NCBI RefSeq assembly: GCF_002939985.1
Contig: NZ_MDFM01000016.1
Span: 1 to 64,000 of the forward strand
Source of the DNA: Xanthomonas hortorum pv. cynarae
Lineage (GTDB): Bacteria > Pseudomonadota > Gammaproteobacteria > Xanthomonadales > Xanthomonadaceae
Direction of reading: 5' to 3'
DNA length: 64,000 nt
Position numbers and translations under genes: made by a program. The notes beneath the pieces were generated by a model. It saw only the letters and a list, made by a program, of their open reading frames with translations, was not told where the DNA came from and did not search any database. Below, piece by piece: positions 48,127 through 58,277 of this stretch. Every line of letters begins with the position of its first letter. Position 1 is the stretch's first letter.

Positions 48127-48618
48127 ATGTCTTTCAATGTTCGAATCGGTCAGGGCTACGACGTGCATGCGTTCGGTGCGGGCGATCACGTGATGCTGGG
48201 CGGCGTGCGCGTCGCGCACAGCCATGGCGTGCTCGCGCACAGCGATGGCGACGTGGTGTTGCACGCGCTGTGCGATGCGATGCTGGGCGCGCTGGCGCTG
48301 GGCGATATCGGTCAGCACTTTCCGCCGTCCGACCAGCGCTGGAAGGACGCCGACAGCGCGCAGTTTCTGCGGCACTGCGATCACTTGCTGCGCGAGCGTG
48401 GCTGGCGCGTTGGCAATGCCGACATCACCGTGGTCTGCGAGCGCCCCAAGATCGGCCCGCATGCGCTGGCAATGCGCGAACGCATCGCCGGCCTGCTGGC
48501 GATCGAGCTCGATGCGGTCAGCGTCAAGGCCACCACCAGCGAACAACTCGGCTTCACCGGTCGCAGCGAAGGCATCGCTGCGCAGGCGGCGGTGTTGCTC
48601 GGCAGGATCGCAGCCTGA
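48127..48618 (+). CDS. ispF: 2-C-methyl-D-erythritol 2,4-cyclodiphosphate synthase
   Basis: Fifth step of the MEP pathway; trimeric zinc enzyme of 163 residues. GYDVHAF carries the zinc-binding Asp and His. [32 protein letters not shown] and the C-terminal [21 protein letters not shown] are signature segments. ATG 48127 chosen ([14 protein letters not shown]) as in homologues; upstream TTG rejected. Confidence 0.96.
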   Translation: MSFNVRIGQGYDVHAFGAGDHVMLGGVRVAHSHGVLAHSDGDVVLHALCDAMLGALALGDIGQHFPPSDQRWKDADSAQFLRHCDHLLRERGWRVGNADITVVCERPKIGPHALAMRERIAGLLAIELDAVSVKATTSEQLGFTGRSEGIAAQAAVLLGRIAA

Positions 48619-48869
48619 CGGCGACAAACAAAACCACTGCGCTCATCGTCATGCAGGCGCGGCAGGTGCTCTGTACAGCATGTCGCACGCGCACCCTGCG
48701 GTTCCGAGCGTGCCGTCCACACTCACCTGACGACTGCCGGCCAGGTTTTTAGCCGCTCTAACTCGCAGTCACGCACGCCGGGCTCGCCTCGGCGCTGCAA
48801 TGCGACACCACCGCGCCGAGGCATTCGGCACACAGCGCACGACACGTCGGCGCGAAGGTCAACCACAGC

Positions 48870-49973
48870 ATGAGCGACACCTTTCTTCTGCCGCGCGCGC
48901 ATGGCGCTGCGGTCCTTGGCGCAGCAATGCGCAGCACGCCCGAAGATTTTCAGGTCGATGAGCTGCCGGCATTCGAAGCTTCCGGCGAAGGCGAGCACCT
49001 GTTGCTCAGCGTGCGCAAGCGTGGCCAGAACACCGCGTACATCGCCAAGAAACTCGCACTGTGGGCAGGCATTGCGGAAATGGGCGTTGGCTACGCAGGG
49101 CTGAAGGATCGCCACGCAGTGACCACGCAGCGTTTCAGCGTGCATCTGCCCAAACGTATCGCGCCGGACATCGCTGCGCTCGACGACGACGAAATGCAGG
49201 TGGTCGACAGCACCTGGCACAACCGCAAGCTGCAACGCGGCGCGCTGCACGGCAATCGCTTCGTGCTGACGCTGCGCCAGGTGCAGGGCGAACGCGATGC
49301 GATCGAGCAACGCTTGCAGGCGATCGCCGCACGCGGCATTCCCAACTGGTTCGGCGAACAACGCTTTGGTCGCGATGGTGGCAACGTGGCATCGGCGTTG
49401 GCGATGTTCGGCTACACGCTGGATACCGCCGGTGCGTTGGTGCCGGCACCGAAGCGGCGTCTGCGCAACGATCAACGTTCGATCCTGTTGTCGGCGGCGC
49501 GCTCGGCACTGTTCAATCGCGTGCTCACTGCGCGCGTGGAGCAGGGCAGTTGGGACACTGCGCTGGAGGGCGAGGCCTGGATGCTGGATGGCTCACGCAG
49601 CGTGTTCGGTCCCGAGCCGTGGAGCGAGGTGCTGGCCGAGCGTCTGGCGCGCTTCGATATTCATCCCAGTGGTCCGTTGTGGGGCGTGGGCGAGCTGCGT
49701 TCGACCGACCAGGCTGCAGCAGTGGAGCGGGGCGCGTTGTCCGATCCGCAATCCGAGGCGCTGCGGATCGGTCTGGAAGCCGCTGGCTTGAAGCAGGAGC
49801 GCCGCGCCTTGCGTTTGCGCCCGCAAGGATTGGACTACCGCTGGCTGGATGCGCAGACCCTGCAGGTCGAATTCGCACTGCCGCCGGGCTGCTACGCCAC
49901 CGCGGTGCTGTGGGAGCTGGGCGAGGTGATCGACGCAGGTCGCGGCATGGCCAATGTCCGTTCCGACACTTGA
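48870..49973 (+). CDS. truD: tRNA pseudouridine(13) synthase
   Basis: Makes pseudouridine 13 in tRNA. The 367-residue protein has the N-terminal [14 protein letters not shown], the catalytic Asp in [14 protein letters not shown] (about 80) and the TruD insertion domain with [16 protein letters not shown]. It stands 251 bases after ispF with no gene between. Convergent with the Smr-domain gene across a REP-like hairpin. Confidence 0.95.
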   Translation: MSDTFLLPRAHGAAVLGAAMRSTPEDFQVDELPAFEASGEGEHLLLSVRKRGQNTAYIAKKLALWAGIAEMGVGYAGLKDRHAVTTQRFSVHLPKRIAPDIAALDDDEMQVVDSTWHNRKLQRGALHGNRFVLTLRQVQGERDAIEQRLQAIAARGIPNWFGEQRFGRDGGNVASALAMFGYTLDTAGALVPAPKRRLRNDQRSILLSAARSALFNRVLTARVEQGSWDTALEGEAWMLDGSRSVFGPEPWSEVLAERLARFDIHPSGPLWGVGELRSTDQAAAVERGALSDPQSEALRIGLEAAGLKQERRALRLRPQGLDYRWLDAQTLQVEFALPPGCYATAVLWELGEVIDAGRGMANVRSDT

Positions 49974-50029
49974 GTTTTGCGTCGTGCGGCGACGCGCAGC
50001 GCAAACAAACGTTGCCGGAGCCGAGGCGT

Positions 50030-50060
50030 TGTAGGAGCGGCCCTGGCCGCGACGGGCGTC
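50030..50060 (+). repeat. REP-like palindrome
   Basis: TGTAGGAGCGGCCCTGGCCG core with GCGACGGGCG following, the form of the REP elements common in xanthomonads and pseudomonads. It lies between convergent truD and the Smr gene and may slow transcription from both sides. Confidence 0.7.
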
Positions 50061-50097
50061 ACCGATAACACCGAACAATGCGCCAGCGCAGCTTTCG

Positions 50098-50643
50098 CTA
50101 GCGCCGCGCCAACAACACCAACAACGCTCCCGTGCCGCCTTGCGTGGCCGGCGCCGAATGAAACGCCAGCACATCGTTGCGCTGGCGCAACAGACGGTCC
50201 ATCAGGTTCTTCAACACCGGCGCGCCGTTGTCCGACTGCAGCCCCTTGCCATGGATGATGCGCACGCAGCCGTGTTCGTGCGCATGCGCATCGAGCAGGA
50301 ACTGACGCAACAACGACTCGGCCTGCGCTGCGGTGGCGCCATGCAGATCCAGTTCGTCCTGGATCGAGAACTGGCCGCGCTTGAGCCGCTGAAACAAGCG
50401 GGTGGGAAGATTCTCGCGCCGATAACTGGCGGTGTCGCCCGCCTCCAACGGCGCGCTGTCGCGCAGCAGACGTGCGAATTCGGTGTGCGCTTCGGCGTCG
50501 TCGCGCTCGGCCATGCGCGCGCGCGGCTTCGGTCGCGGTTTGGCGTTGGCCGGGGGGGCGACTTCACGAATCGGCTTGACCGCGCCAATCGCTGCGCGGA
50601 ACAACGCGCCGTCGTCTTCGTCTTCAGGATGCGACATGCTCAC
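50098..50643 (-). CDS. Smr-domain protein
   Basis: A 181-residue protein with a charged N-terminal half and a C-terminal Smr (small MutS-related) domain (about 98-181). That domain carries DLHGATAAQAESLLRQFL and the catalytic-type IIHGKGLQSDNGAPVL. Stand-alone Smr proteins of this sort (SmrA/SmrB type) cut nucleic acid; SmrB acts on mRNA at collided ribosomes, from memory. Which of the two this is cannot be told. Monocistronic between truD and surE. Confidence 0.87.
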   Translation of the reverse strand: MSMSHPEDEDDGALFRAAIGAVKPIREVAPPANAKPRPKPRARMAERDDAEAHTEFARLLRDSAPLEAGDTASYRRENLPTRLFQRLKRGQFSIQDELDLHGATAAQAESLLRQFLLDAHAHEHGCVRIIHGKGLQSDNGAPVLKNLMDRLLRQRNDVLAFHSAPATQGGTGALLVLLARR

Positions 50644-50736
50644 AGCGTAACGTGCCCAACCTCAGGTGCAAGCGAAGATCAAGCGCGAAGGCGAGGGACG
50701 CATCCGGTATCATGACTCGGTTTTCCGAGGAGTCCC

Positions 50737-51516
50737 ATGCGCGTACTGGTTAGCAACGACGACGGTGTCGACGCCCCCGGCATCCAGATTCTGGCCGAGG
50801 CGCTGCGGCGTGCCGGTCATGAAGTGATGGTGGTCGCCCCTGACCGCGACCGCTCCGGCGCCAGCAATTCGCTGACGCTGGACGTGCCGATCCGCACCCG
50901 CCGCATCGACGCGCAGACCTGCGCGGTGGCCGGCACGCCGACCGACTGCGTGCATCTGGCGCTGACCGGCATGCTCGATTACGACCCGGACATCGTGGTT
51001 TCCGGCATCAACAACTCGGCCAATCTCGGCGACGACGTGATCTATTCGGGCACCGTGTCGGCCGCGATGGAAGGCCGCTTCCTCGGCTTGCCCGCAGTGG
51101 CGGTCTCGTTGGTGACGCACAACCATGAAGCGCATCACTACGAAACCGCCGCGCGCGCAGCGGTGGAAATCGTGGCGCGCCTCAAATCCGATCCCTTGCC
51201 CGCCGACACCATTCTCAACGTCAACGTGCCGGATCTGGCCTGGTCGGATGTGCTCGGTTTCGAAGTCACCCGGCTCGGCAACCGCCACCGTTCCGAGCCC
51301 TGCGTGCCGCAACGCGATCCGCGCGGCCGTACCGTGTACTGGATCGGCCCGGCCGGTCCCGAGCAGGATGCCGGCGCCGGCACCGATTTCCACGCCGTGC
51401 GCACCGGGCATATCTCGATCACCCCGATCCATGTCGACCTCACCCGCTATCAGGCGCTGGAAACCGTCGCCGGCTGGGTCGGTGGCCTGAATGCCGCACT
51501 GGACGCACCGGCATGA
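50737..51516 (+). CDS. surE: 5'/3'-nucleotidase SurE
   Basis: Metal-dependent nucleotidase of 259 residues active on nucleoside monophosphates, linked to stationary-phase survival. [15 protein letters not shown] at the start carries the metal-binding Asp pair. [10 protein letters not shown] and [25 protein letters not shown] complete the active site. ATG preceded by GAGGAG. Stop overlaps pcm by four bases. Confidence 0.96.
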   Translation: MRVLVSNDDGVDAPGIQILAEALRRAGHEVMVVAPDRDRSGASNSLTLDVPIRTRRIDAQTCAVAGTPTDCVHLALTGMLDYDPDIVVSGINNSANLGDDVIYSGTVSAAMEGRFLGLPAVAVSLVTHNHEAHHYETAARAAVEIVARLKSDPLPADTILNVNVPDLAWSDVLGFEVTRLGNRHRSEPCVPQRDPRGRTVYWIGPAGPEQDAGAGTDFHAVRTGHISITPIHVDLTRYQALETVAGWVGGLNAALDAPA

Positions 51517-52193
51517 CGCCGAGGCTGCGTCTGCTGCAACCGGAGTCGGTGGGGATCGGCATGACCTCGCAACGCGTGCGCGACCGGCTGGTCGAGCGCC
51601 TGCGCGAGGCCGGCATCCAGGACGAGGCCACGCTCAACGCGGTGCGTACCGTGCCGCGCCATCTGTTCATCGATGAAGCGCTGGCCTCGCGCGCCTACGA
51701 AGACACCGCATTGCCGATCGGCCACGGCCAGACCATCTCGCAGCCCTGGGTGGTCGCGCGCATGACCGAGGCGGTGCTGCAGGTCGGCCCGACCAAGGTG
51801 CTGGAAGTGGGCACCGGATCCGGCTATCAGGGCGCGATCCTGGCCGCGCTGGGCCTGGAGGTCTATACCGTCGAGCGCATCGGAGACCTGCTACGGCAGG
51901 CGCGCAAGCGCTTCCGGCATCTGGGCATGAACGTGCGCAGCAAGCACGACGACGGCCGCATCGGTTGGCCCGAGCATGGTCCCTACGACGCCATCGTGGT
52001 CACGGCTGCCGCCCCGGCGCTGGTCGATGCGCTGGTCGATCAACTGGCGGTCGGCGGGCGGCTGGTCGCCCCGGTTGGTGGTGCGTCTTCGCAATCCCTG
52101 ATGCAACTCACACGTGGTGCCGATGGCGCAATCGAACAGCAGGTTCTGGCGCCGGTCACGTTCGTCCCGCTGTTGTCGGGCATGCTGGATTGA
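51513..52193 (+). CDS. pcm: Protein-L-isoaspartate O-methyltransferase
   Basis: Repairs isoaspartyl residues using SAM; 226 residues. [36 protein letters not shown] and the SAM motif [14 protein letters not shown] (about 97-110) are family signatures. The start overlaps surE by four bases; an internal ATG at 51561 ([10 protein letters not shown]) is a possible alternative. Next gene starts 18 bases after the stop. Confidence 0.95.
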   Translation: MTPRLRLLQPESVGIGMTSQRVRDRLVERLREAGIQDEATLNAVRTVPRHLFIDEALASRAYEDTALPIGHGQTISQPWVVARMTEAVLQVGPTKVLEVGTGSGYQGAILAALGLEVYTVERIGDLLRQARKRFRHLGMNVRSKHDDGRIGWPEHGPYDAIVVTAAAPALVDALVDQLAVGGRLVAPVGGASSQSLMQLTRGADGAIEQQVLAPVTFVPLLSGMLD

Positions 52194-52211
52194 ATCCATG
52201 AGAGTTCCTCG

Positions 52212-52826
52212 ATGAAGATCTTCGGGCCGTTGTACGACGTGGCCATTCGTTGGTCGCGCAACCGGCGCGCACCTGCGCTGCTGACCGGCCTCAGTTTCGT
52301 TGAGGGCTTCATCTTCCCGGTACCGCCGGAAGTGATGTTGGCGCCGATGTCGCTGGCCGAACCCAAGCGTGCATTGTGGTTCGCCACCTTGAGCCTGATC
52401 GGCTCGGTGTGCGGCGCGCTGGTCGGCTATCTGCTCGGCCATTTCGCCTTTGCCGCATTGCAGCCGGCGATCGAATGGCTGGGCTGGAGCGTGAAGATCC
52501 AGGCGCAGATCGAGATGCTGCGCGCACTGGTGGCCGAGTCGCCGTGGAAGGCCTTCTGGGCACTGGTGCTGGTGGGCTTCACCCCGATTCCGCTGAAGAT
52601 CTTTACCTGGGCCTCGGGCGTGGTCGGTGTGCCGATCCTGCCCTTCATCGCCAGCATGTTGGTGGGGCGCGGCAAGCGCGTGTATCTGGTGGCCGGCGCG
52701 ATCCGGCTAGGTGGCGCGCGCGCCGAAGCGGCCTTGCATCGCTGGATCGAACCGTTGGGCTGGGTAGCCATGGCGGTCCTGGCTGCGGGAGCAGGGTGGT
52801 TGGTGTGGAAGACAATGAACGGATGA
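52212..52826 (+). CDS. YqaA-family (VTT-domain) inner-membrane protein
   Basis: A 204-residue membrane protein of the YqaA/DedA-like VTT family. FVEGFIFPVPPEVMLAPMSLAEPKRALWFATLSLIGSVCGALVGYLLGHFAF and FTPIPLKIFTWASGVVGVPILPFIASMLVGRGKR are characteristic. VTT proteins are implicated in phospholipid or undecaprenyl-phosphate flipping. It sits between pcm and nlpD in the same transcription unit; stop overlaps the next start by four bases. Confidence 0.86.
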   Translation: MKIFGPLYDVAIRWSRNRRAPALLTGLSFVEGFIFPVPPEVMLAPMSLAEPKRALWFATLSLIGSVCGALVGYLLGHFAFAALQPAIEWLGWSVKIQAQIEMLRALVAESPWKAFWALVLVGFTPIPLKIFTWASGVVGVPILPFIASMLVGRGKRVYLVAGAIRLGGARAEAALHRWIEPLGWVAMAVLAAGAGWLVWKTMNG

Positions 52827-53596
52827 GCACGTTGCAGATGAATTCGGTACGTAAGACAGCAGTCATGCTCGTGGTCGCCGCCGGGCTGACCGCCTGTAGC
52901 AGCGCCACGGTAGTGCGTTCGCCTGGGGCGGGCGGTTCGTCGTCCTCGCGTCCGTCTGCGGCTGCGCGTGCATCGGTGCCGCGCCCAGGTGCGACCGTCA
53001 CCGTCCAGCGCGGCGACACGCTGTACGCCATTTCGCGCCGGACCAATATCACTGCGCCGGATCTGGCCGCCTGGAACGGGCTGTCCTCGCCGAACACCAT
53101 CTATCCAGGCCAGACGCTCAAGCTGTATCCGGGTGGTGCCAGCAAGCCGGGCAGCAGCACCTCGACGGCCGGCACGGTGGTTCCGCCGCGGCCGACTGCG
53201 CCGATCGCTGCACCGGTCAGTAGTGGATTCCAGTGGCGCTGGCCAGCCGACGGCGTGGTGGTCGGGACCTTCGTCGCCGGCGAGACCACCAAGCAGGGCG
53301 TGGATATCGCCGGTGCCAGCGGGCAGGCGGTACGTGCCGCAGCCGATGGTGTGGTGGTGTATTCCGGCGCCGGCCTGGTCGGTTACGGCGAGCTGATCAT
53401 CATCAAGCACAACGACCAGTGGCTGTCCGCCTACGGTCACAACCGCAAGCGCCTGCTCAACGAAGGCCAGAGTGTCAAGGCCGGCCAGCAGATCGCCGAG
53501 ATGGGCCGCAGCGGTGCCGCCCGCGACATGCTGCACTTCGAGATTCGCTACAACGGCAAGCCGGTGGATCCGCTGCTGTATCTGCCTAAGAAGTGA
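52823..53596 (+). CDS. nlpD: LysM/M23-domain lipoprotein, NlpD-like
   Basis: Outer-membrane lipoprotein activator of cell-wall amidases, 257 residues. A lipobox LTACSS lies at about 22-27, then a Ser/Ala-rich linker. A LysM domain (about 60-100, VQRGDTLYAISRRTNITAPDLAAWNGL) binds peptidoglycan. The LytM/M23 domain (about 140-255) has a degenerate metal site: the usual HxH catalytic pattern reads HFEIR, and NHGNGYVTVY-like residues are replaced, as in regulatory NlpD. No rpoS follows. Confidence 0.88.
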   Translation: MSTLQMNSVRKTAVMLVVAAGLTACSSATVVRSPGAGGSSSSRPSAAARASVPRPGATVTVQRGDTLYAISRRTNITAPDLAAWNGLSSPNTIYPGQTLKLYPGGASKPGSSTSTAGTVVPPRPTAPIAAPVSSGFQWRWPADGVVVGTFVAGETTKQGVDIAGASGQAVRAAADGVVVYSGAGLVGYGELIIIKHNDQWLSAYGHNRKRLLNEGQSVKAGQQIAEMGRSGAARDMLHFEIRYNGKPVDPLLYLPKK

Positions 53597-53772
53597 TTGG
53601 GGATTTGGGATTTGGGATTCGCACCTGCAACGGCGCTGGGCTGATGGTGCTGCGTGGAAGGTGCGGTCTACCGGCCTGACAATCGCTTGGGGCATCGTTG
53701 CGGCTGTTCGCCTGAGAGCGAAACTTGCTCCAGCCCGCGTTTACGAATCCCCAATCCCGACTCCCTAATCCC
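53595..53772. repeat. Inverted GGGATTTGGGATTCG-type repeat in nlpD downstream gap
   Basis: Left block at 53595-53621 (GATTGGGGATTTGGGATTTG and continuing) and right block at 53744-53772 (CGAATCCCCAATCCCGACTC and continuing) are roughly reverse complements, like the GGGATTCGGGATT sequence near 37.7 kb. They could form a transcript end for the convergent genes; the 120 bases between are featureless. Confidence 0.6.
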
Positions 53773-54145
53773 GTCCCTCAAGAATCATCGCCAGCGCCAC
53801 CCGGCGGCCTTCGCTGGCCAGCACGTTGTAGGTGCGCGCCGCGGCCGCATTGGTCATCGCTTCCAGGCCGATGCCGCGGGTCAGGCAGGCTGCCAGCACG
53901 TCCGTCTTCGGGAACTGCTGCCGCTCGCCGGTGCCCAGCAGGATCACCGCCGGGGCCAGCGCCAGCACCGCGTCCATATGTCCGGTCTGAAGCTGTTCCA
54001 GGCTGGGCACCGGCCAGCGTTCGACCAGTTCATCGGGCATCAGGATGAAGCTCTGCTGCAAGATGCGCTCGTTCACCTTGGCATGGCGGCCATCGGCCGC
54101 GCGCAGCGCATAGGTGTAGTCGGGATGTTCCTGGCTTAAAGGCAT
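53765..54145 (-). CDS. Mth938-like domain protein (DUF498)
   Basis: A 126-residue alpha/beta protein of the MTH938/DUF498 family. SFILMPDELVERWPVPSLEQL (strand with acidic residues), VILLGTGERQQFPKTDVLAACLTRGIGLEAMTNAAAARTYNVLASEGRRVALAMIL is the core. Function not established. It starts 15 bases downstream of the yhbY stop on the same strand and probably shares its transcript. Confidence 0.85.
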   Translation of the reverse strand: MPLSQEHPDYTYALRAADGRHAKVNERILQQSFILMPDELVERWPVPSLEQLQTGHMDAVLALAPAVILLGTGERQQFPKTDVLAACLTRGIGLEAMTNAAAARTYNVLASEGRRVALAMILEGRD

Positions 54146-54160
54146 AACGAACTCGTCAGG

Positions 54161-54466
54161 TCAGCCGCGCGGCAACACGATCTGGCGCTTTTCCTTGCTG
54201 GGGCGGTAAAGAATGGCGACATGGCCGATCCGCTGCACCAGCGCGCTGCCGGTCTTTTGAGTAATGTCGGCAATCATGGCGTCGCGGGCCTCGCGATCCT
54301 CCGATGCCACCTTCACCTTGATCAGTTCGTGGCGCTCGAGCACTTCCTCGAGTTCGGCCAGAAATGCCGGCGTGACCCCTTTGCCGCCGGTTTGCAGCAG
54401 TGCTTTGAGATCGTGGGCCTGGCCGCGCAGGAAACGGTTCTGGGCGGAGGTGAGAACAATGGACAT
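54161..54466 (-). CDS. yhbY: CRS1/YhbY (CRM) domain ribosome-assembly protein
   Basis: A 101-residue CRM-domain RNA-binding protein that associates with pre-50S subunits. LTSAQNRFLRGQAHDLKALLQTGGKGVTPAFLAELEEVLERHELIKVKV is the family pattern, with the GxxG-type loop GGKG (about 27-30). Divergent from rlmE across 65 bases, the usual arrangement in gammaproteobacteria. Confidence 0.93.
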   Translation of the reverse strand: MSIVLTSAQNRFLRGQAHDLKALLQTGGKGVTPAFLAELEEVLERHELIKVKVASEDREARDAMIADITQKTGSALVQRIGHVAILYRPSKEKRQIVLPRG

Positions 54467-54531
54467 GCAGGATCAAAGGGAAGCAAAGGGTGTTCAGGGT
54501 ATCATGGCGACCCGTTCGGACCCCTTTGCCA

Positions 54532-55164
54532 ATGCCCTCCCGCAGTAAAAGCAGCCAGCGCTGGCTCAAGGAACACTTCGCCGACCCTTACGTGAAGAAG
54601 GCTCAGGCCGAAGGCATGCGCTCGCGCGCTGCCTACAAGCTGGAGGAATTGCTCCAGCGCGACCGTCTGCTCAAACCCAACATGGTGGTGGTCGATCTGG
54701 GCGCCGCGCCCGGCGGCTGGTGCCAGCAGGTGCGCAGGTCGTTGGGCGACACCGGCCGGGTACTGGCGCTGGATATCCTGGAGATGCCCCCGCTGGCCGG
54801 GGTGGAGTTCCTTCATGGCGACTTCAGGGAACAAGCCGTCCTATCGGAATTCGAAGCGATGTTGGGCGATGTGCCGGTGGACCTTGTTCTGTCCGATATG
54901 GCCCCCAATAAGAGTGGCATGGATGCGGTCGACCAACCGCGGATGATGCACCTGGCGGAACTGGCGATGGAATTTGCCGACAACCACCTCAAGACGGGTG
55001 GGGCATTTTTGATCAAGCTGTTCCAGGGTGTTGGATCCGACGACTACATTCGCGAGCTTCGCCGCCGCTATGAGAAGGTGACGATTCGCAAACCGGCGGC
55101 CTCGCGCAAGCGCTCCCCGGAAGTTTATGCGCTCGGTCAGGGCAAGCGTGCCCAGATCAAGTAA
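54532..55164 (+). CDS. rlmE: 23S rRNA (uridine-2'-O-)methyltransferase
   Basis: 2'-O-methylates U2552 of 23S rRNA; 210 residues. SAM motif VVDLGAAPGGWCQQV (about 45-59), the catalytic K-D-K residues including Asp in VLSDMAPNKSGMDAVDQPRM and Lys in FLIKLFQG. The N-terminus KSSQRWLKEHFADPYVKKAQ matches RlmE/FtsJ. ATG 54532. Upstream of ftsH, as is usual. Confidence 0.96.
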   Translation: MPSRSKSSQRWLKEHFADPYVKKAQAEGMRSRAAYKLEELLQRDRLLKPNMVVVDLGAAPGGWCQQVRRSLGDTGRVLALDILEMPPLAGVEFLHGDFREQAVLSEFEAMLGDVPVDLVLSDMAPNKSGMDAVDQPRMMHLAELAMEFADNHLKTGGAFLIKLFQGVGSDDYIRELRRRYEKVTIRKPAASRKRSPEVYALGQGKRAQIK

Positions 55165-55219
55165 GCTGCCAATGACCACCGTGTTTCAAGAATTTGAAGA
55201 GTAGAGGGCACCGGAGCCA

Positions 55220-57166
55220 ATGAGGATGAACGACTTGACCAAGAATCTGCTGCTGTGGGTGGTCGTCGCGGTTGTGCTGATGGTCGTCTTCCAGAGCTTC
55301 TCGCCGCGGATGGCAGGCGGCGTCGGCCCCGACTCGATCACCTACACCCAGTTCCTGAAGGAAGTGGACTCCGGGCGCGTCAAGTCGGTGGACTACACCG
55401 ATGAGACCAACCTGGCCGTCAACGCGATCCGCTTCAAGCGCACCGACGGCAGCGAAGCCACCGTGTACGGTCCGCGCGACGACAAGCTGGTCGACGTGCT
55501 GTACAGCAAGAACATCGAAATGACCCGCCAGAAGCCCTCCACCGGCCCTGGTTTCTGGTCGTTGGTGCTCAACTTCCTGCCGGTCATCCTGATCATCGGC
55601 TTCTGGCTGTTCATCATGCGCCAGATGCAGGGCGGTGGCGGCGGTGCCAAGGGTGCGATGAGCTTCGGCAAATCGCGCGCCAAGTTGCAGGGCGAGGACC
55701 AGGTCAAGATCACTTTTGCCGACGTCGCCGGTTGCGACGAGGCCAAGGAAGAAGTCAGCGAGTTGGTCGACTTCCTGCGCGACCCGACCAAGTTCACCAA
55801 GCTGGGCGGCAAGATTCCGCGCGGCGTGTTGATGGTCGGCCCGCCGGGTACCGGCAAGACGCTGCTGGCCCGCGCGATCGCCGGCGAAGCCAAGGTGCCG
55901 TTCTTCAGCATCTCCGGTTCGGACTTCGTCGAAATGTTTGTCGGTGTCGGCGCGAGCCGTGTGCGCGACATGTTCGAGCAGGCCAAGAAGCACGCGCCGT
56001 GCATCATCTTCATCGACGAAATCGATGCGGTGGGCCGTCATCGCGGTGCCGGTCTCGGCGGCGGGCATGACGAGCGCGAACAGACCTTGAACCAGCTGCT
56101 GGTCGAAATGGACGGCTTTGAAGGCGGCGAAGGCGTGATCGTGATCGCGGCCACCAACCGTCCCGACGTGCTGGATCCGGCGCTGCTGCGTCCGGGCCGT
56201 TTCGATCGCCAGGTCGTGGTCGGGTTGCCGGACGTCAAGGGTCGCGAGCAGATCCTGCGTGTGCACATGCGCAAGCTGCCGCTGGCCGACGACGTGGTGC
56301 CGATGGTCATCGCACGCGGTACGCCGGGGTTCTCCGGTGCCGATCTGGCCAACCTGTGTAACGAGGCGGCGTTGTTCGCCGCGCGTGGCAGCGAGAAGGA
56401 AGTCCGCATGGACCACTTCGACCGTGCCCGCGACAAGATCCTGATGGGCGCCGAGCGTCGCTCGATGGCCATGAGCGAAGACGAGAAGACGCTGACCGCG
56501 TACCACGAAGCTGGCCATGCCATCGTCGGCCGTCTGGTGCCGGAGCATGACCCGGTCTACAAGGTCACCATCATTCCGCGTGGTCGCGCCCTCGGCGTGA
56601 CGATGTATCTGCCGGAAGGCGACCGTTACTCGATGAACCGGGTGGCGATCGAATCCCAGCTGTGCTCGCTGTATGGCGGCCGTGTTGCCGAGGAGTTGAT
56701 CTTCGGCGGCGACAAGGTCACCACCGGTGCCTCCAACGACATCGAGCGTGCGACCAAGATGGCGCGCAACATGGTCACCAAGTGGGGCTTGTCCGACGAG
56801 CTTGGCCCGGTGGCCTACGGCGAGGAAGAAGACGAGGTGTTCCTGGGCCGTTCGGTAACCCAGCACAAGAACGTCTCCGACGAAACCGCGCGCATGATCG
56901 ACGAAGTGGTTCGGTCGATCCTGGACAAGGCCTACAGCAAGACCAAGGCGATCCTCACCGAGAACCTGGACAAGCTGCACGCGATGTCGCAGCTGTTGCT
57001 GCAGTACGAAACCATCGATGTGCCGCAGATCGACGCCATCATGGAAGGCCGCGAGCCGCCGCCGCCGGCAGGTTGGGCCAAGTCCGACAAGGACGGTGGC
57101 AACAACAACGACAAGGGCAGCCCACGTCCGTTGCCGCCGATTGCCGGGCCAGCTGAGCAGCTGTAA
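55220..57166 (+). CDS. ftsH: ATP-dependent zinc metalloprotease FtsH
   Basis: Hexameric inner-membrane AAA+ protease that degrades membrane and regulatory proteins. The 648-residue product has two N-terminal helices (about 7-24 and 110-130) flanking a periplasmic domain and an AAA domain with Walker A GPPGTGKT (about 208-215), Walker [12 protein letters not shown] and the [24 protein letters not shown]. The M41 zinc site is HEAGH (about 432-436). In E. coli FtsH controls LpxC and sigma-32. Start ATG 55220. Followed by a strong hairpin at 57197-57230. Confidence 0.97.
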   Translation: MRMNDLTKNLLLWVVVAVVLMVVFQSFSPRMAGGVGPDSITYTQFLKEVDSGRVKSVDYTDETNLAVNAIRFKRTDGSEATVYGPRDDKLVDVLYSKNIEMTRQKPSTGPGFWSLVLNFLPVILIIGFWLFIMRQMQGGGGGAKGAMSFGKSRAKLQGEDQVKITFADVAGCDEAKEEVSELVDFLRDPTKFTKLGGKIPRGVLMVGPPGTGKTLLARAIAGEAKVPFFSISGSDFVEMFVGVGASRVRDMFEQAKKHAPCIIFIDEIDAVGRHRGAGLGGGHDEREQTLNQLLVEMDGFEGGEGVIVIAATNRPDVLDPALLRPGRFDRQVVVGLPDVKGREQILRVHMRKLPLADDVVPMVIARGTPGFSGADLANLCNEAALFAARGSEKEVRMDHFDRARDKILMGAERRSMAMSEDEKTLTAYHEAGHAIVGRLVPEHDPVYKVTIIPRGRALGVTMYLPEGDRYSMNRVAIESQLCSLYGGRVAEELIFGGDKVTTGASNDIERATKMARNMVTKWGLSDELGPVAYGEEEDEVFLGRSVTQHKNVSDETARMIDEVVRSILDKAYSKTKAILTENLDKLHAMSQLLLQYETIDVPQIDAIMEGREPPPPAGWAKSDKDGGNNNDKGSPRPLPPIAGPAEQL

Positions 57167-57196
57167 CGCTACGCATCGGTCAGCTGCAGCAGCATC

Positions 57197-57230
57197 CATC
57201 AAGGCCGGGGAGCGATTCCCGGCCTTGATG
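57197..57230 (+). terminator. Strong hairpin terminator after ftsH
   Basis: Perfect 13-bp stem, CATCAAGGCCGGG with its complement, 8-base loop, 30 bases after the ftsH stop. Only a short T-run follows (CGTTT). It separates ftsH from folP. Confidence 0.7.
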
Positions 57231-57374
57231 CGTTTGAACGCTGACCAGCGCAGCTCCCGGCTTCGGTCATTGGCGGCCTCCGTTGATAATGCATTCGGCA
57301 GATCGCAAAACACGCGCGCCACGGTAGCGCGCATCGGTCGCCACCCATCGCAACCCCTGCAGGAGAACCCCACG

Positions 57375-58277
57375 ATGTTCGACACCGCCCTCAAGCTGGA
57401 TTGCGCCGGTCGCATCCTGCGACTGGATGCGCCGCAGGTGATGGGCATCGTCAATGTCACGCCCGATTCGTTTTCCGACGGTGGCCAGCACGCCACCTGC
57501 GAGGCCGCCATCGCACATGGCTTGCGTCTGGTCGAGGAGGGCGCTGCGGTGCTGGATATCGGTGGCGAATCCACCCGTCCTGGCGCGACGCCGGTCGCGC
57601 TGGAAGAAGAGCTGCAGCGCGTGATTCCGGTGATCGACGCATTGGCGCGTCAAACCAGCGTGCCGATCAGTGTGGATACCTTCAAACCGGAGGTGATGCG
57701 CGCGGCCGTCGCGGCCGGCGCCGGCATGATCAACGATGTCTATGCGCTGCGTTCGCCGGGCGCGTTGGATGCTGCATCGGAATTGCGCGTGCCGGTGGTG
57801 CTGATGCACGCACGCAGCGCACCGCATGCCATGCAGGACGCGCCGCACTACGACGACGTGGTGGCCGAGGTGCACCGTTTTCTGGCCGAGCGCATCTTCG
57901 CCGCCGAAATGGCCGGCATCGACAAACGCCGGTTGATCCTCGACCCGGGCTTCGGCTTCGACAAGACCACCACGCACAACCTCACCGTGCTGGCGCAGCT
58001 GCAGCGCCTGCAGGAATTCGGCCTGCCGGTGCTGGCAGGGCTGTCGCGCAAGCGGAGCATCGGCGAGTTGACCGGGCGCGAACGTGCGGCCGAGCGTGTG
58101 CATGGTTCGGTCGCCGCACATCTGATTGCCGCGCAGCACGGCGCCCTGTTGCTGCGCGTGCACGATGTGGCCGCGACCGTGGATGCCTTGAAGGTGTGGA
58201 GTGCGATGTCGGCAATCCCCGTGCCGCGTGTGAGTGCGCCTGCGGCACCGACCATCCGTTGGCCGGACGAGGACTGA
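57375..58277 (+). CDS. folP: Dihydropteroate synthase
   Basis: Condenses p-aminobenzoate with the pterin pyrophosphate in folate synthesis; the sulfonamide target. The 300-residue TIM-barrel protein has [19 protein letters not shown] (about 22-40), [11 protein letters not shown] (about 60-70) and [15 protein letters not shown] 57375 lies behind AGGAG. The stop overlaps miaA by one base (TGATG). Confidence 0.96.
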   Translation: MFDTALKLDCAGRILRLDAPQVMGIVNVTPDSFSDGGQHATCEAAIAHGLRLVEEGAAVLDIGGESTRPGATPVALEEELQRVIPVIDALARQTSVPISVDTFKPEVMRAAVAAGAGMINDVYALRSPGALDAASELRVPVVLMHARSAPHAMQDAPHYDDVVAEVHRFLAERIFAAEMAGIDKRRLILDPGFGFDKTTTHNLTVLAQLQRLQEFGLPVLAGLSRKRSIGELTGRERAAERVHGSVAAHLIAAQHGALLLRVHDVAATVDALKVWSAMSAIPVPRVSAPAAPTIRWPDED

